A stretch of DNA of 64,000 nt from Lutjanus erythropterus. Taxonomy: Eukaryota; Chordata; Actinopteri; Lutjaniformes; Lutjanidae. The notes under the pieces were generated by a model. It searched no databases, was not told the DNA's origin, and saw only the letters and a program-made list of their open reading frames with translations. The stretch lies in assembly GCA_020091685.1 (NCBI GenBank), contig CM034601.1, positions 38,896,034 to 38,960,033 of the forward strand. The letters are read 5' to 3'. Positions 12,225-25,694 of the stretch are shown one piece after another. Numbering within the stretch: the stretch's first letter is position 1; every line of letters starts with the position of its first letter. A program made the position numbers and the translations under genes.

Positions 12225-13847
12225 GTGTGAATGTAATCAGAGCATCCCCGAAGAAGAGAGAACTGCCCCCAATGAAACTATCCCAAAAAATAATGGTTAA
12301 AAAAAGGAGAAGAGCATGCTCTTTTGTATAAACAACTCTGACATTCAATTCAGTTCAGGAGTTACAATCGTTGTCTTCTGAAACTTCTGTAAGAATGAGA
12401 GAAACTAGAGAGTTTGGTCCTGGAGAAGAAGTGGTTAATCTTTATTTATACTATAAATACAGTGTTTTTGAAGCTTTGAGTGTTCACCTGCTAGTTTGTC
12501 TGAGATTCCAAATGTTGCAGCAAACATCAGTCCAGCAGATTTTATTCCTCCAACGCAGCGCACAGTTTACATCTTCCTTGTTGAATGTTTTTAAGCATTT
12601 CCACACAGAGGTGGTGGCAGACATCGTGTTGGTGTCTGATTCAGATGGTAGAGCCAAAAGATACTGTATTAAGTGCATTAATGATCAGAGTGTGTGAATT
12701 CATGACACGTTGTGGTTTTTAACTAATTAAAGTGCTTGGTGTGTTTGACCGGTAACACATAAGAGCAACAGAACATACACTACCCCACATGGAAATGAAA
12801 TCTTTAGAATAATATACGTAGCACGTGCTATGACTTAATTTTCCTTTTCTATCAAATGCCAATTAAATTTATTAGTCTGTGGCTATTTTACAACTGCATT
12901 TTTTCCTGCTTTGTCACTGCACCCCTGACTTCAACTTTGGAGGGTATGAAACCCAGTGCCCCCCATAGATGGCGTTTATGATAATAGTTTATTTCCTTAA
13001 TAACATATTATCCTCTGAGGGAAAAAATCCTCACCTTTTTCACCTTTTTGTATTAAGACAACAGGATCATTAACATCAGTTTCACTCAGTTTACATCAGT
13101 GAGGATGTTTTAGACCCCAGCAAACAGCAAACTGAACACTGACACACACACACAGGAGATGAAGAGGGTGAGACAGCTCTGGACAGTTCATCAACAGGAT
13201 AGTTCAAAATGGTGTGTCTGTGCAACGGGCACTCGGGTGATGGAGCGGGAGAAAAGGCGGCACTCTATCCTTTAAAAAAAGCCGCTCCACACACCATCCA
13301 GTCCTCCCCTGCTTGTGCTCCCTGCTCACTCCTACTCTGCTTCACTCACATGCTTTGGTCAGGATGAGGGTGATATATTTGTTTCCAGTTGTTTCGTATG
13401 AGTATTTCAGTGGCTGCAGTTTGTCTGTCATCTAGAACCATCATAGAAAAGCTGCATAAGTCTGTGAGTGCCAATTACATGAAGCAGTTGTCATCGTCCG
13501 TCTTTCCACTTCATGTAAGAAAGAAGCATGATTCTACTGTAGGCTAATGAGCTTGTTGACTGTGTGGTCCGCTGTGATCCCAACTCTTTAACACCTGTCT
13601 AGATGCCATATGGCTGCCTCTCTAATGATTGTTGGGTTTACACTCTCTCACTTCCAAATGGAGGTACAGAGAGACCATTTACAGTACAAACAAAACCCTG
13701 TGTCTCCTCAATAACTGCACTGAAGATAGGTCTTTTTCCTGATTGACTGTATTTAGCTGTGATCCCTCCCTCTGATTATGGAACTAAGGCCAGACTGCCA
13801 CTGTCTGATATCCTTTGAAAGTGGTCTTTTGTTCAGAGTTGTATAAG

Positions 13848-13925
13848 GACCGTTGTCCAGTGGTTAGAGATCTTGGTGCCTTTGCTACACACAGTTCAAC
13901 TCCAGTCGCTGCCTGGTCTGTTAAT
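13848..13925 (+). repeat. tRNA-like SINE head fragment
   Basis: Contains an A-box-like GTTGTCCAGTGGTTAGAG and a B-box-like AGTTCAACTCC about 40 bases apart, as in the head of a tRNA-derived SINE. It lacks a complete cloverleaf, so it is not called a tRNA gene. The downstream limit is unclear. Confidence 0.35.
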
Positions 13926-15610
13926 GAATATCTTGTTAGGATGTTTGACTTCTGAGAATATGCAAGCATGTTTCAGCTCTGAAAAAAACACTGAAGCTGC
14001 TCTTTGTTTATATTGGGGGTGCTTGTGTTCACACACAATATCTCTACCTCACTTAATCCAGTTATCCAGGGCAATTCCAGCCTTGTAAAATAACCTCAAT
14101 GTAAGTGAACTTGTCACTTACTCTGGTGTCAGCTGTGTCTCTACAGCCTGTGAGCACATGTACTTTCATATTGTCAACATTTCACATGCTGTGGATAAAA
14201 TGGCATAACTGAATTCTTCTGAATACTGCGGACCTGTTTAGCGTAGTCAAAGCAGCTCTATACCAAGTGCACTTTCTCAAGGTAAAGGGCAGTATAAAAA
14301 GTTATTGCTAATAGTAATATCAATAGCAAAGTAATAGCTAATTGTTAAATGCAGAGGGTTGGGTGTTTGACGCATTGACGCCAGCCCTACAGGTCACCAC
14401 TGACCCAGTTTGTACCTGTGGGAGAACTGAAAGTGGAGCAACGTGTCTATGTAGAAGACCTGATTTCACTATAACTTTGCTCGTAGAAAGTAATCACAGA
14501 TCTCAAAAGAAGATGTATTCATGGTGGAGTCTTTTGAATTGTGAGGTGTCCGACAAGGCAGCCCCCGACTAAAGATTTGCCTAGTTGACAAGTACTGATG
14601 GCAACATCATCACACTTTTTGTTTAATATCAATTTAATTATTTAAATACATGCTTTTGGGACACAAAGCAAGCTGCCTGTTAAATAATACCGGCCAAAAG
14701 GGTAATGACTCTTGGTGTGTCTGAACAACCAGAAAGGAGACTGAGCGTTTTGTTAATTTATTTCAACACAATATAACCTCACACAACTTTGAAAACTCGC
14801 TTCTTCACCGCTTTACATCTCCTGTCCCTGCCTGAACCTGCCATGTCTTCACTGTCCTCAGAGTCAGAGTCAAATCAATAAACCCATTTTTAATAACAAT
14901 GCTAAACAGTGGCAACTTCAGTCGTGCATAGTGTTATACTAGTAGTGAGGGTGAGGGGTGGACTTGTTGGAAGTTTATGTTGGGATGTATTGTTCTCACA
15001 TACGTTTTTGTAAAGATATGGGTGGTTATCTTGTTTTTTCAAAATTCTGTTAAAATGCCATATTTTCTACATGGTATTTTGCAGGGCATACATGATGCAC
15101 TCTCAGAATCCATCAGCTATTATCTAGCAACAGTTGTAGCCAGAGGAAATCTTGATAATGTATTACAGGTACCTGGGCCAAGACTTTCAGGGCACCGATT
15201 ATTTTTTAAAGTCTGATCAGCTACTTGACACATGATAATGGAGTTGGAGTTTAGAGTCGATGTCTATAGATATCTGCATATGAATGCAGATACATTTTAA
15301 AAAGCTGATAAAAAATTAAATCAGTGGCAGATGATAGCCAGTGGATTCCAAGCTTGCTTTTTGGCCAGTGTGTTCTACCACTTTTGTTTTCCATGCAGAC
15401 TGTTTACCTGCATGCAAACTAAGCCTGCTCAAATGTGATTGGTCAGTACTGCTTGAGACAACAAATGCACCACAAACAGAAACTAGAACAATTCCAGTTC
15501 CAATCTTGTCCTTTGCCTACAGATTCTGCATTTATAGACAGATACCTGTTATAGAGGTTATACATGGTGGGAATCCTTATATATTTCACAGATTCATGTG
15601 CCTTAAAAGT

Positions 15611-15850
15611 AAAGCTGCAACTACCGATTATCTTCAATATCTTTTTACCTGTGTGTAAACCTGTGTGGATTATTTTCTTGATTAATTGCTTAAAATATAA
15701 AACATCAGAAAATAGTGTAAAAAATCGTTCCCAGTTTCGAAGTCCAAGGGGAATTCTTCATATGGCTTATTTTATCCAGCCAATAGCCCCAAACCTGCAA
15801 GAAGAGATTTCTTTTATACATCTTGTCAGTCAATTAATCAATTAATTGCC
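15611..15850. mobile_element. MITE, family B-like copy
   Basis: Starts TAAAGCTGCAACTACCGATTA and ends in AATTAATCAATTAATTGCC, resembling the ends at 4947-5194 with the right terminus lost. It contains the AAAATATAAAACATCAGAAAA block that I associate with this kind of teleost repeat. Confidence 0.5.
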
Positions 15851-18800
15851 AAATGTTGCTCCTGTAGCTAAAAGGTCATTTAGATTTCAGCAATCCATTT
15901 AAGATTAAAATTTATTTCTGTTGCTGATTCTGTATGGCTTCTTTTTGCCACAAGGTCCATCTTCTATGTATGTGTGTGCAGCCATGTATTGACTTGTGAA
16001 TAATTGATAGAGCAGTGAGAAGGGAATCTCTGGAGTATTGGTCTCTCACTGTGTCCCAGCCCAAACATCAATGTCTGTCTGTCTGCTGTCTGGCTGCAGT
16101 GAGGTACAGACTCTCTCTATGGAGCGGGGGTCACACGTTGTGCTCACTGTCACATTCACTTGCATCTGTCAAGCCAAAACATTGTACTGAATGTATAGAG
16201 CGTATCATGTTGATCGATGGACCCTGAAACATTTAGTTTTGCTCACTGCTGCACATATTTGCTCTGACAAAGAATCAAATACAATGAAGCCTTGAAGCTT
16301 TTATGAAGTACTCTTGAAAATGAAAATGTGATCTGCATTGTAACACCATAACAAAACTGAAGAACAAGATCTTTTACACAGCAGGAGCCAGGAAATATTA
16401 CACATAGCTGTATTTATCTGTAGGCCTTTTCAGACCTTAGAGCATAATCACACTTCTGATAAGGGCAAGAACTGGAAATAATCCATATTGGGGACATTTT
16501 TATTTCCTACTTTTCCAGCATAAAAGGAGCCTTGAGTGATATAAGTGTAAGTTCACTGAACAAACACATAAGCCAGTGCAAAGCCAGCAACCACCATTTT
16601 TAAAAACCCATGTAAAGTGTTCTTGTTGTTTGTCAGGTTTACAGCTGGCCATCTTATGTCACTTCAGCATTGTTATTGGTGATGATAATGCACACAGAGA
16701 AAAAGCCTATAGTTCTTGGAGCAGTTGCTTTCCCTAGAACTTTTGGTCAAAAATGCCTCAGTTCTGGCCTCTATTGTCTGTCTTCTCCCATCTTTACCTT
16801 TATCACACTTGCTGCTTCTTAACCTTTATTCACCAAATGGGTACTGTGAAAGTCTCCATTTATTGTTCCCCATTTTCCTGTCATCACTGCAAGTCCTGCT
16901 GACACCCTAAATTATGACACCTAATCATTGAGAGAACAATGGCATTCAAGTAGTTTTAAAGTAGTTACATGGTGGAAATGGTTTGTGTGACAAGCCTGAT
17001 ATCATCTGTAGGTGTTTCCTCATTCATCTGTTCATTACCTGCAATGTTTAGCTCACACCTAATACCACACAGAGGGTGTCTGGCCCTCCCTCCTCACATT
17101 TACTTTCCCTATTCTGCGTCCAGACTGCTAAATGTTTGCTGTTCTCCATGGGCTCTCTGCTGTCTGTGACATTTCTGCATCATTTGGTCCGACTCCCAAA
17201 CTGCTAGCTAGATTAGACCCATGATGACCTGCGTTCCTCCTCACAATGGGAAATGCTGTTTGCCTGGAGGAAGAAAGCGAGACGTGCTGAATGTCAACAA
17301 AGGTCACTCAGGCTGTTCATTACTGAAGTGCCTTTACCAAATATACATTTATTGAATGTGACTTGTAAAAGATTGTTGTGGAACCCTGTAATAGTAGACA
17401 TTTGAATGGAACATCATTGTTGTCAGAGACTTAGTGACTGTGTTGACCCTCTGCTGTCCTCTCCAATATGGAGTATGTGTGTTATTAATGGTTTTGTTGT
17501 CTAGAAGCTAATCTCAGTATGTTAAGCATACTTTCTCTGTTTCCCAGATCATGATATTGCACAATGCATATAGAGATACACTATGATTTTAAGCCTATTT
17601 CTTTTATTTCGATTGTTGCCTTTACACATGCTACCTAGTTCAATGTACTGAAGAGCAATGTAGTTAAAGGTAGTGTTATCTCCTAGTGTCAAGGACAGTC
17701 CAATCAATATGTTGTAACACTGCCAGCAGGGAGAAAAAATACTTAAACCTATCAATAAGCCATAAACTCTTGAGTAGATCAGCAATTGACTAAACACATA
17801 TGATAATGACAAATAGTCATAAACATTTTCATGCATTCTGTGTGATATTATATTAACGTCTTCTGTAAATAACAGTGATTATGCACATTTGCACCTGACT
17901 GGTGATACAAAAACGGGAATTTCCAGTGCTCACTAAGAATATGTCTCTATACTGGAAACATCCGGGGGAATTTTCCAGCTCCTTATCAGTGAGCTCTGGG
18001 TGATGAGGTGCTGGCTGGGGGAAAACTACAGTGATGACAGTGACAGAGTAGGAGGAGTGATTTTTGGCAACATCAAGTATGGTGACAAGGTCCTCGTGGG
18101 GCTGGTTGGATGCATTTTTTCCGATTAATTTTACCTACTTTCATTTTTGGCTGAGTGCATTGTAGCTTGCGGAGGTCAGCCCAATCTGTAGAGTGAATTT
18201 GGATAAATGTTGTGCTCACATTTGTCATTTGTTAACTTTGATCAGAGCTTTCTGTCAAAGCTCCAGCTAGTGTGTAAGATTTTTTTGGGGGGGGGTTATT
18301 GCAGAAGATAGCAGAAATGAAATATAATATCCATAAGTATGTTTTCATTGTAGTATATTCAGAATAGTCTTTATATCCACAAAAGGCACGGGTCCTCATC
18401 CATGTACTCCACCATGTTGCACTGCCAAGTTTCTATAACAGCCTAGAACAGACAAACCTAGGGATTGGTATTGTTAAGGTTTAATCAATACAACTACTCT
18501 TACTGATACCACAGATCGATACAGTACTCTAACAGAACTCTTATCATTTTTTTTCATTGTTAATTATGTACTTTTAAAAAATCTGATATGTTAAAAAAAA
18601 AGAATAAATTCAAACAGAATTAGAACTGAATATTTTCTAACTAACTATAACTAGAGTAGCAACAGTAATATTGATATTACAGTAGTAATATCAACAGCAA
18701 AGTCAATGTATAAACCCACTGAAAACAAATCTAAAATGTCAAGGTGAATTGTATTCCTGACATCAAAGTAGTAAGTGAAGTTAAGAAATAATGAAGAGTC

Positions 18801-18951
18801 TGCAAGAGATTAACAAATTCTAACGTACATTGTAATTAAGTTAAACAGTTTGATAACATGCAGGCAGCTTTTGGTTTAGCTTGTTTCAAGTCACTTTGCT
18901 TGTCGCTTGCTTGTGTAAAACAACCGTGGTGGATAAGAGAACGTGGACAGA

Positions 18952-18955
<4 letters not shown>

Positions 18956-18987
<32 letters not shown>
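18956..18987. repeat. (TG)16 microsatellite
   Basis: An uninterrupted GT/TG run of 32 bp. It produces spurious Cys-Val and Thr-His reading frames on the two strands. Confidence 0.97.
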
Positions 18988-18990
<3 letters not shown>

Positions 18991-20696
18991 GAGGAGCTGC
19001 ATTGGCACAGACAGAGAAGAGGAGAGGCTGTGCTGCAGCCATATGATAGCAAATTACACCAAACCTTTACAAGTACAGATAAAAGAACTAATATACCATC
19101 AGAGCTTATCAATACTCTGGTCCCCGGTTAGCCCTGGAGCCTGTTTAATACCAGGTTTCGGTACTCATGTCCTGACAAACCAGATACTGGCTCTCGACAT
19201 GAGTTTCACTGCCACCATAGGTTCTCCTACAAGCTTGGAAGCAGAGTGTGAGATCCCGTTTTCAAGGTTGCTGATAGATGCCACTAAATTTTACACACTG
19301 GTCCTTTAAATGACACTTTTAGTGTTTCTTTCATATTTCTTTTCTGTATATCATATCATGGCAACAAAGTGCCAAAGGAACTGTGTCTTGGCTGAAATAT
19401 AATAATGAACATGTGAGTCAATATGTAATTTTCTAATGTGTTCTTGTGCATAAACAAACAAGGTTGTGGTGAGGATGATATGGGCACGATGCATGCACTT
19501 CACTATGTCTTCCTCACACTTAATGAGGCCAAATATTGCCTAAGTTCCCTATTATGATGACAGATGTGGTTTTAAATGTTAAAGCAGATTCACTAAAACT
19601 GTTTAAGTGTATCTGTTGTGCTCAAGCACAAATTAAGTAGTTGCTAGTGTAATAGCGGGGGGTCGAGGGGTTCATATGCATATCCAATTTTCTTTGACAA
19701 GATGAAGGGTTATATTCTTTTGAAGCTCTCAGGGTTGAACCTGTGCAGGGTCGGGGGAGAAACAAATCATCCCCACTACATTCTGTCTCCTCTCTCTCCA
19801 TTTCTGCTGACACTGCACCAAATGGAATAATTTGGCGACCCCTCCTTCTGTTCATCGTTTGACTTTTTGAAAGCCAGATGTTCTCTACATGTCTGACGCC
19901 TTATTAAACCCCTGGAGGCTAAGGGTATTGTGACATTTTTATTTGTGACTGTGAGATGATAAGGCAGCCAGACTGGCATGGATTTTAATTACTGTGTTGG
20001 TAGGGCAGTGTAGCAATGGCTTTGGAAGAAAGAATCTCCAATCCATAAAAGAGACAAGATCTGAAGGCTGATGGGATGGCTTTTCATAATGAAAACTACA
20101 CACACCCTGTGTTGCAGATGCAGAGGCTTCCATGTTGGTTTCTTAACTTGGATTAACAGAATTAGCACAGTGCTACATGAGAATACATCATAACATGACT
20201 CACATGGTTAGAAATCCCATCCCTAAATGTAAACTAGAAGGTTCATACCACATGAAGGCTATGTGCTGAAATATGTGACATACATTCTAAACATATAGAA
20301 GGGTAAGGGCACTAACAAGCATTTTCAGACATTCAGTGCATTTCATTTTTGCACAACCTCACCCAGAGGACGACGCTTCTATGAGGGGTTGTAGAGGTAG
20401 ATTGCTAGATGCCTGGGGGGAGCAAAGGGGTGTCTCGTGCTGGCTCTTTGTTCTCTAACGCCATAAGAGAGACCCCCTAATCTGTCACAGTCAGGTACCC
20501 TGGGGGAAATGAGTTGTGATAAATACAGAAGGGGATTTGAGAGGACACTTAAGAGGGCCTCCTCATGACTTATATATGAGTGTAGGGAGAGAGCTGCTGT
20601 TAATAAACTACCTCGGGCCGCAAACAGCTTTGTGGTTCTTGTGTAGATAGCACACTCCCTGTTTCCTCGCCATGAAAACCTTGTCCATGAACTTAA

Positions 20697-21356
20697 AGGG
20701 CAACTTCAGCATGTTTCAACCTGGATCCTTTTCTCCCATGTTTTTGTGTCAAAGTGACAAATGGGAAGATCAGTTTTTGAAATTCATCCAGTACTGCAGC
20801 CATGAAACAGGCTGCAATGTAATCCCCATGGGCAATTGTGTACCATCAATGTATTTCCACTCAAAGTGCTTTTTTTTACCACTGACAGGATCAGATTGTT
20901 TTTTTAAGAGTCAGTAATCATTATGGAAAGAATCCCTTCATATATATACACATACATAATACATGCATACATAATATTGTTCCCCTGTCCGAACAATGTC
21001 CAACCTGCCTTTGACTCCTCTCCTGATATGTTTACATCAAACTCTGTGAATTAAAGGTTTATTTTGAACAGCTATTTCTGGTTAAACAACAAACTTACTG
21101 TTTAATACAAAGATCTATATCTGTAGGGATCCTTTCTGTAATCTTGTCAGACTGTAGAAAAACAAGCCTATCATCAGCAAAAACAAGCACTTTCAGTGAA
21201 AGTACATTGACAGTGTGCAATTGCCCAACATGGATTGCATTACAACCCATTTTGCAGCTGATGGCTGCAGCAGTCTCGCTCAATTCTGGACCAGTGTCAA
21301 AAACTCTTCTACCTGTTAGTCACAAAACATGGAAAAATAAGGTTGAAAAATACCCT
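20697..21356. mobile_element. DNA element with ~200-bp terminal inverted repeats, TTAA at the left
   Basis: The left arm (20697 to about 20880) and the reverse complement of the right arm (about 21160-21356) align over roughly 200 bp. Shared blocks include TTTCAACCT, CTGCAGCCAT, a GGGCAATTG block and TTTCACTGAAAGTGCTT-like sequence. The left end follows TTAA (20693-20696) and begins AGGG; the right end finishes CCCT followed by AGTT, so the second TTAA has decayed. It has no coding capacity. TTAA plus AGGG ends suggest a piggyBac-type non-autonomous element. Confidence 0.6.
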
Positions 21357-23235
21357 AGTTATCCTATTAGCACATGTCATAGCTTAGCTTTTTGCTGAAA
21401 GAAATAATCTGCACTACAACATTGGACGTGTGAGTATTCTTTCCACTGGCAAATTGATGTGCACACACAAGCAATGGAGTATTAAACAACAAGAGATGTA
21501 GGTGATAAGAGTAAAACAAAAAGACTGCAAGATATTGTCTGTTGTAGGAGATCAGAACTCATTGATTATTATACTTTTTTCATGTCTTTTGAGGATGTTT
21601 GACAGCAGAGCAGATCAGGAAACCTAATTAGAAAAGCATTTATGTTGAAGTAGATGGAGATAAAGAGTCATTGATCTGGCTCTAAATTGTAACGCTTCAC
21701 TGATATTGTGAAGTCCATTAGTATCAACATGAGGATAGCCATTCCCAGTCTCCTGCTGGATATATTTTTTCTGTTGCTTGCCTCTACTGGTAATTAAAAC
21801 TGTTCAGGAGTCAATTTCTCCAACCATGTGGTATTTGGGTTGGGTCTTTCCCCTTCTATTATTGCAGGGAGCAGACAAGGCCTGGATTAATTAAGGCACA
21901 CTTCCAGATTCAGCAGACTGCCTCCTTCATGCCAATTCTCTGAGCGACACCGCTCAATGAAGCTCAGCAGCAAGTACTTGCAGATCGTGCATTGTTCATT
22001 TGTAAAAATGAATTTGTAGTTCTCTGAAAAGCCAGGGTAAAATCAAATAACCTGGCTCCAGAAGCCCTCAAAATAATTATACTGCTATTGAAATTCTCAT
22101 ACATCTCTTAAAGAAGCTACCTCCAGTAGTAGTGTTAGTATAGCATATTGCAATGAAAACATGATCATATTGCAAAAATTCCTTTTAATGCCTCAATACT
22201 GTATTACTGTTTCCATTGAGTGTGCAGGCAGCAGACTTACTGAACTGCACCAGTGTATCTAACTGTTGTTAATTCAGTTGCTACTGTGTGTTATTCTTTT
22301 TTCCATCCAGGTCCGGCCAAAAGTAAAGAAAGGGCTTCATGTTTTTTAGCAGTCTATAATTAGTGGTCTATTGATGTTTTGCTTCAGGAGTAGGCCTGTG
22401 TTTGCAGTGACTGCAGTTGTAATATAAACAGTATGGATTTTGACTGAAATGATGCTGTACACCAACTGCAAATTGGAGCTTCAATACGACTTCAGATAGC
22501 ATGTCCAACAAAGAGTTAACAGTGGCAAAATGTGTGTTTGTGTGTGTGTGCGCCCATGTGCATGTCTGTGTCTTTGTCTTGCTGTCTCCTTAGAGGCTTA
22601 CAGTGGGGGATTTCTAGCTGTCAGCTAAAAATGCTGATGATGGTGTTTCTGTGAAACCAGACTGTAGACGTTTCCATACACCCTACAAAAGCTCGCTGTG
22701 GATCCCAGACAAAAGGATAATCTGGTTGTGAGACCTTATGAATATGTAATTATATAGAAGTCTGTGGATATTTAATGATCTATTCAAATCAGCGTTGATA
22801 GGTAACTAAAGCCTCCTATTGTGTCAAAAAATCTAACATCTGCTCTTCTCCTTTCCTTATAGCCTTTGAATTGTCCTTTTATTGTCAACATCCGGCTTTT
22901 GTATTTTTCTGCTTTCTGCCAGATATACTCTAATACTAATTAATATGCCAAAGATATGCCTCATATTGGAATATCTTGTCTTTGCTCGTGTTTCCAGTGC
23001 ATTAAGCTCTCAGGGCCAAACACAGTGAAGTTTTATCTGCTAGTATAGCTAATAAAAGAATCCCCTTGAAGCCATGAGAGTGCATGTTTTGATGGCACTA
23101 TCAGAGCAATTAAATATACATAATTTTTTGCTTTGAATGACTTCCTTATTTGACTCAGTTAATATCTTACGTTGTTCACATATTTTTAATCTTTGTATGA
23201 GCAGTTTTCTAAGCTCTAATAAGACTTGTCATTAG

Positions 23236-23490
23236 AGCTTAATTGATTAGTTGATCGAAAGAAAATTAATCTCTACCTATTTTGATAACTGATTAATCAT
23301 TTCACTAATTTTTCATGCAAACATGTCCAACAATTTCAAACAATTCCAGCTTCTTAAATGTAAGAATTTACTGCTTTTCTTTGTCATTTATGAGAGGAAA
23401 TGAAGAGTCCTCAGCGTTTTGGACTGTTGGTATGAAGATTTGTCATAATACACTGATATCTATCTGTAAAACAGCTTCTGACCTAGATAA
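23236..23490. mobile_element. Diverged MITE, family A-like
   Basis: ATTAGAGCTTAATTGATTAG opens a region rich in ATTAATC/GATTAAT motifs, then TCCAGCTTCTTAAATGTAAG and a TTGTCATTTATGAGAGGAAA block, in the same order as in the family A copies. Ends and target duplication are not resolvable. Confidence 0.4.
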
Positions 23491-25559
23491 TCAAGAGGCA
23501 ATTTAGCCTGCTCTCTTTACAGAGCTCAGTCTTGTCAGTGTCAGCTTGTTATAAGAAATTTAAATAATGCAAGTTGATGATGAGTAACAAGCCAGTTGTG
23601 CTGATTCCATTTAATGTTATTCTTTTATTTTAGTGCATAACTCAAGTTAGGTTATTTTGATTGACCTCTAAAACTTCACTTTACTCTGCATTGCTCCAGT
23701 TGCATTACCAACAAGGTCAGTAACATATGTTGGCGCTGGAAACACCTGCTGTGTTGCCAAATTGTGACAGCCATGTGACCGTAGTGTTTGTCCTTCAGTG
23801 GGTATTCTCAAAGTTTTGAGTGCAAGTATAGTCCCTTTCACATTCAGTTATCTGGGTCTTTCACACAGACACATCTCGTCCACAGAAAATTCAGTGTCAT
23901 TGCGGGTTAACTTGTTGATGTGAAAGAGGCTTTTGTCTAAAAAGCTTTTGTACAGGCCTCAAAGTGTAACTTTCTTGGTAATAATCTGAAAAATCCAAAG
24001 TGATTCACCAGGGCCCCAGAGAACGGTGTTACAATGAAAAGCTGACCCAGATGCCATAGAGGTTTTTCACAGCACAAAATATCTCACACAGCACCCTGCT
24101 TTTATCAGCAGCAATACAGCAGCAGTACAAAAGCTTTCGCAATAAAATCAGTCTTAAGAGGGCTGTAATGGGAATGGGCAATTTTGTAAACTATGTAGTT
24201 AATTTCATGTGTTGCATAATTACATCTTACTTGTAATTTCTGATGAATTCACTCTACTAAAAAATAAATAAACAAATAAAATGCAGCTTCACAATCAAAT
24301 AGAATAATCAGTTTTTCTATATTGACAGCTGTTGCAGTGATAAAATACAATAAAAAGAAGCAAAAATGCTTTAAAAAGTTCATAGTTATGGTACCTGACA
24401 GTGTGTTCTAGATCCTGGAGTGTCACTATAATGTATATATGTATCCTGAATTTTTGCAGTCAGGTTTAAACAGATAAATAGATAGATAGGGAGATGGCTC
24501 CATTAGGTACGTCTGCCCTGCCCAAAGGCTCAGGCTCTCTTGACAGACGTTTGTGTGCAGACCCCTGCCCTCCTGCTACTGAGTTACATCTGCCTCGCTT
24601 ACTGAGCCAGACTCATGTGAAAACAGCACTGCTGTGAGAGAGGAGGACTGGCTGAATGCTAATACACTGGCCTCGAGTGGACCTCACCACCTGCAGCCCT
24701 TTTCTGTTTCAGCATGAGAAACAAGGACAGGCTGGTTTTTTGGTTTGTAAGAAGCCAGCATTACCTCATGGCTAAAGAAAAGCCTCCGGTGTATTTTAGC
24801 GTGATTCCCAGGAAACAATTACAAGACATGGACAAGCTCCAAGATCATTAGAATCAGAATGGAGGCAGGCGGAGGCTGAGTTCACTCTGGCTGGCCTTCC
24901 TCTGAGGTGATTGATTGGGCTTTAGCATCGTCCTCCAGAGAGGAAGACTGGGACACTGGGACCAGCTGAGTCCTCTAACCGATGGCAAAATAACTGTCAA
25001 GGACACAAAGGTTCATCTAAGAGCAGGGGGAAACTCTCTCTGAGCCATTTAAAAATGTTTGCTGTGTAGAAATTATGGCAACATCTTTGCAAATGAAGAA
25101 AAAAATCATTTAGGCAGCAACACAGTCTGCTAGTTGTAATGTTTGAGCATCAATTCAGTGGCGTGATGGTTTTTCTCCTTTAACCAGTCACATACTTTAA
25201 TAAAGGGATCATGGTGTATCACTTGTAACATTGCTATGATACTACTTTTTGTAAAGTCTCCTGCTCTTAATGGAGCTGCATTATAAAGTCACCATTTTAC
25301 TATTCAGTTTTTAGTACTTTCCCACCTCCTGTGTAATGTAGGACTTACTGAAGTTTGGAGCTTTGTTTCAGCCCTTCATTACTACCTTTATCTAACAGAT
25401 AATAGCCCCAGTGTTTTCTGATCCAACCTCCTTTGCTGTACTATCAGAGCTGTCATGACGTCTGCTGCTGTACTAACAACTGGCAATTCAAACTGAACAC
25501 TTTGTCACTGCCTTATTCTCTTGTTGTTCTCATTTAACTTTAACTTCCTGTTTATTGAT

Positions 25560-25694
25560 TTTACCTGCTTGAGTCTGTTTTTACCTTTAACTGATATTGT
25601 GTGTGTTGCTTTTTTCTAGCGGGTAGATCTGTTTTTGTTGTGCTGAAAGCCAAATCTCCCACACAGGACAGTAAAGACTGAACTGAACTGAACT
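25560..25694 (+). mobile_element. Probable LINE 3' tail
   Basis: AATCTCCCACACAGGACAG then TAAAGACTGAAC and a short CTGAACTGAACTGAAC repeat look like the 3' end and simple tail repeat of a 5'-truncated teleost non-LTR retrotransposon. No open frame remains. Family assignment is not possible by eye. Confidence 0.35.

Noticed and set aside
13848-13925. Second tRNA-like sequence
   Set aside because: Incomplete stems; more likely a SINE fragment.
18881-19309. 142-codon plus-strand frame with Cys-Val repeats, and minus-strand Thr-His frames
   Set aside because: Produced by the (TG)n microsatellite; no splice context or domain.
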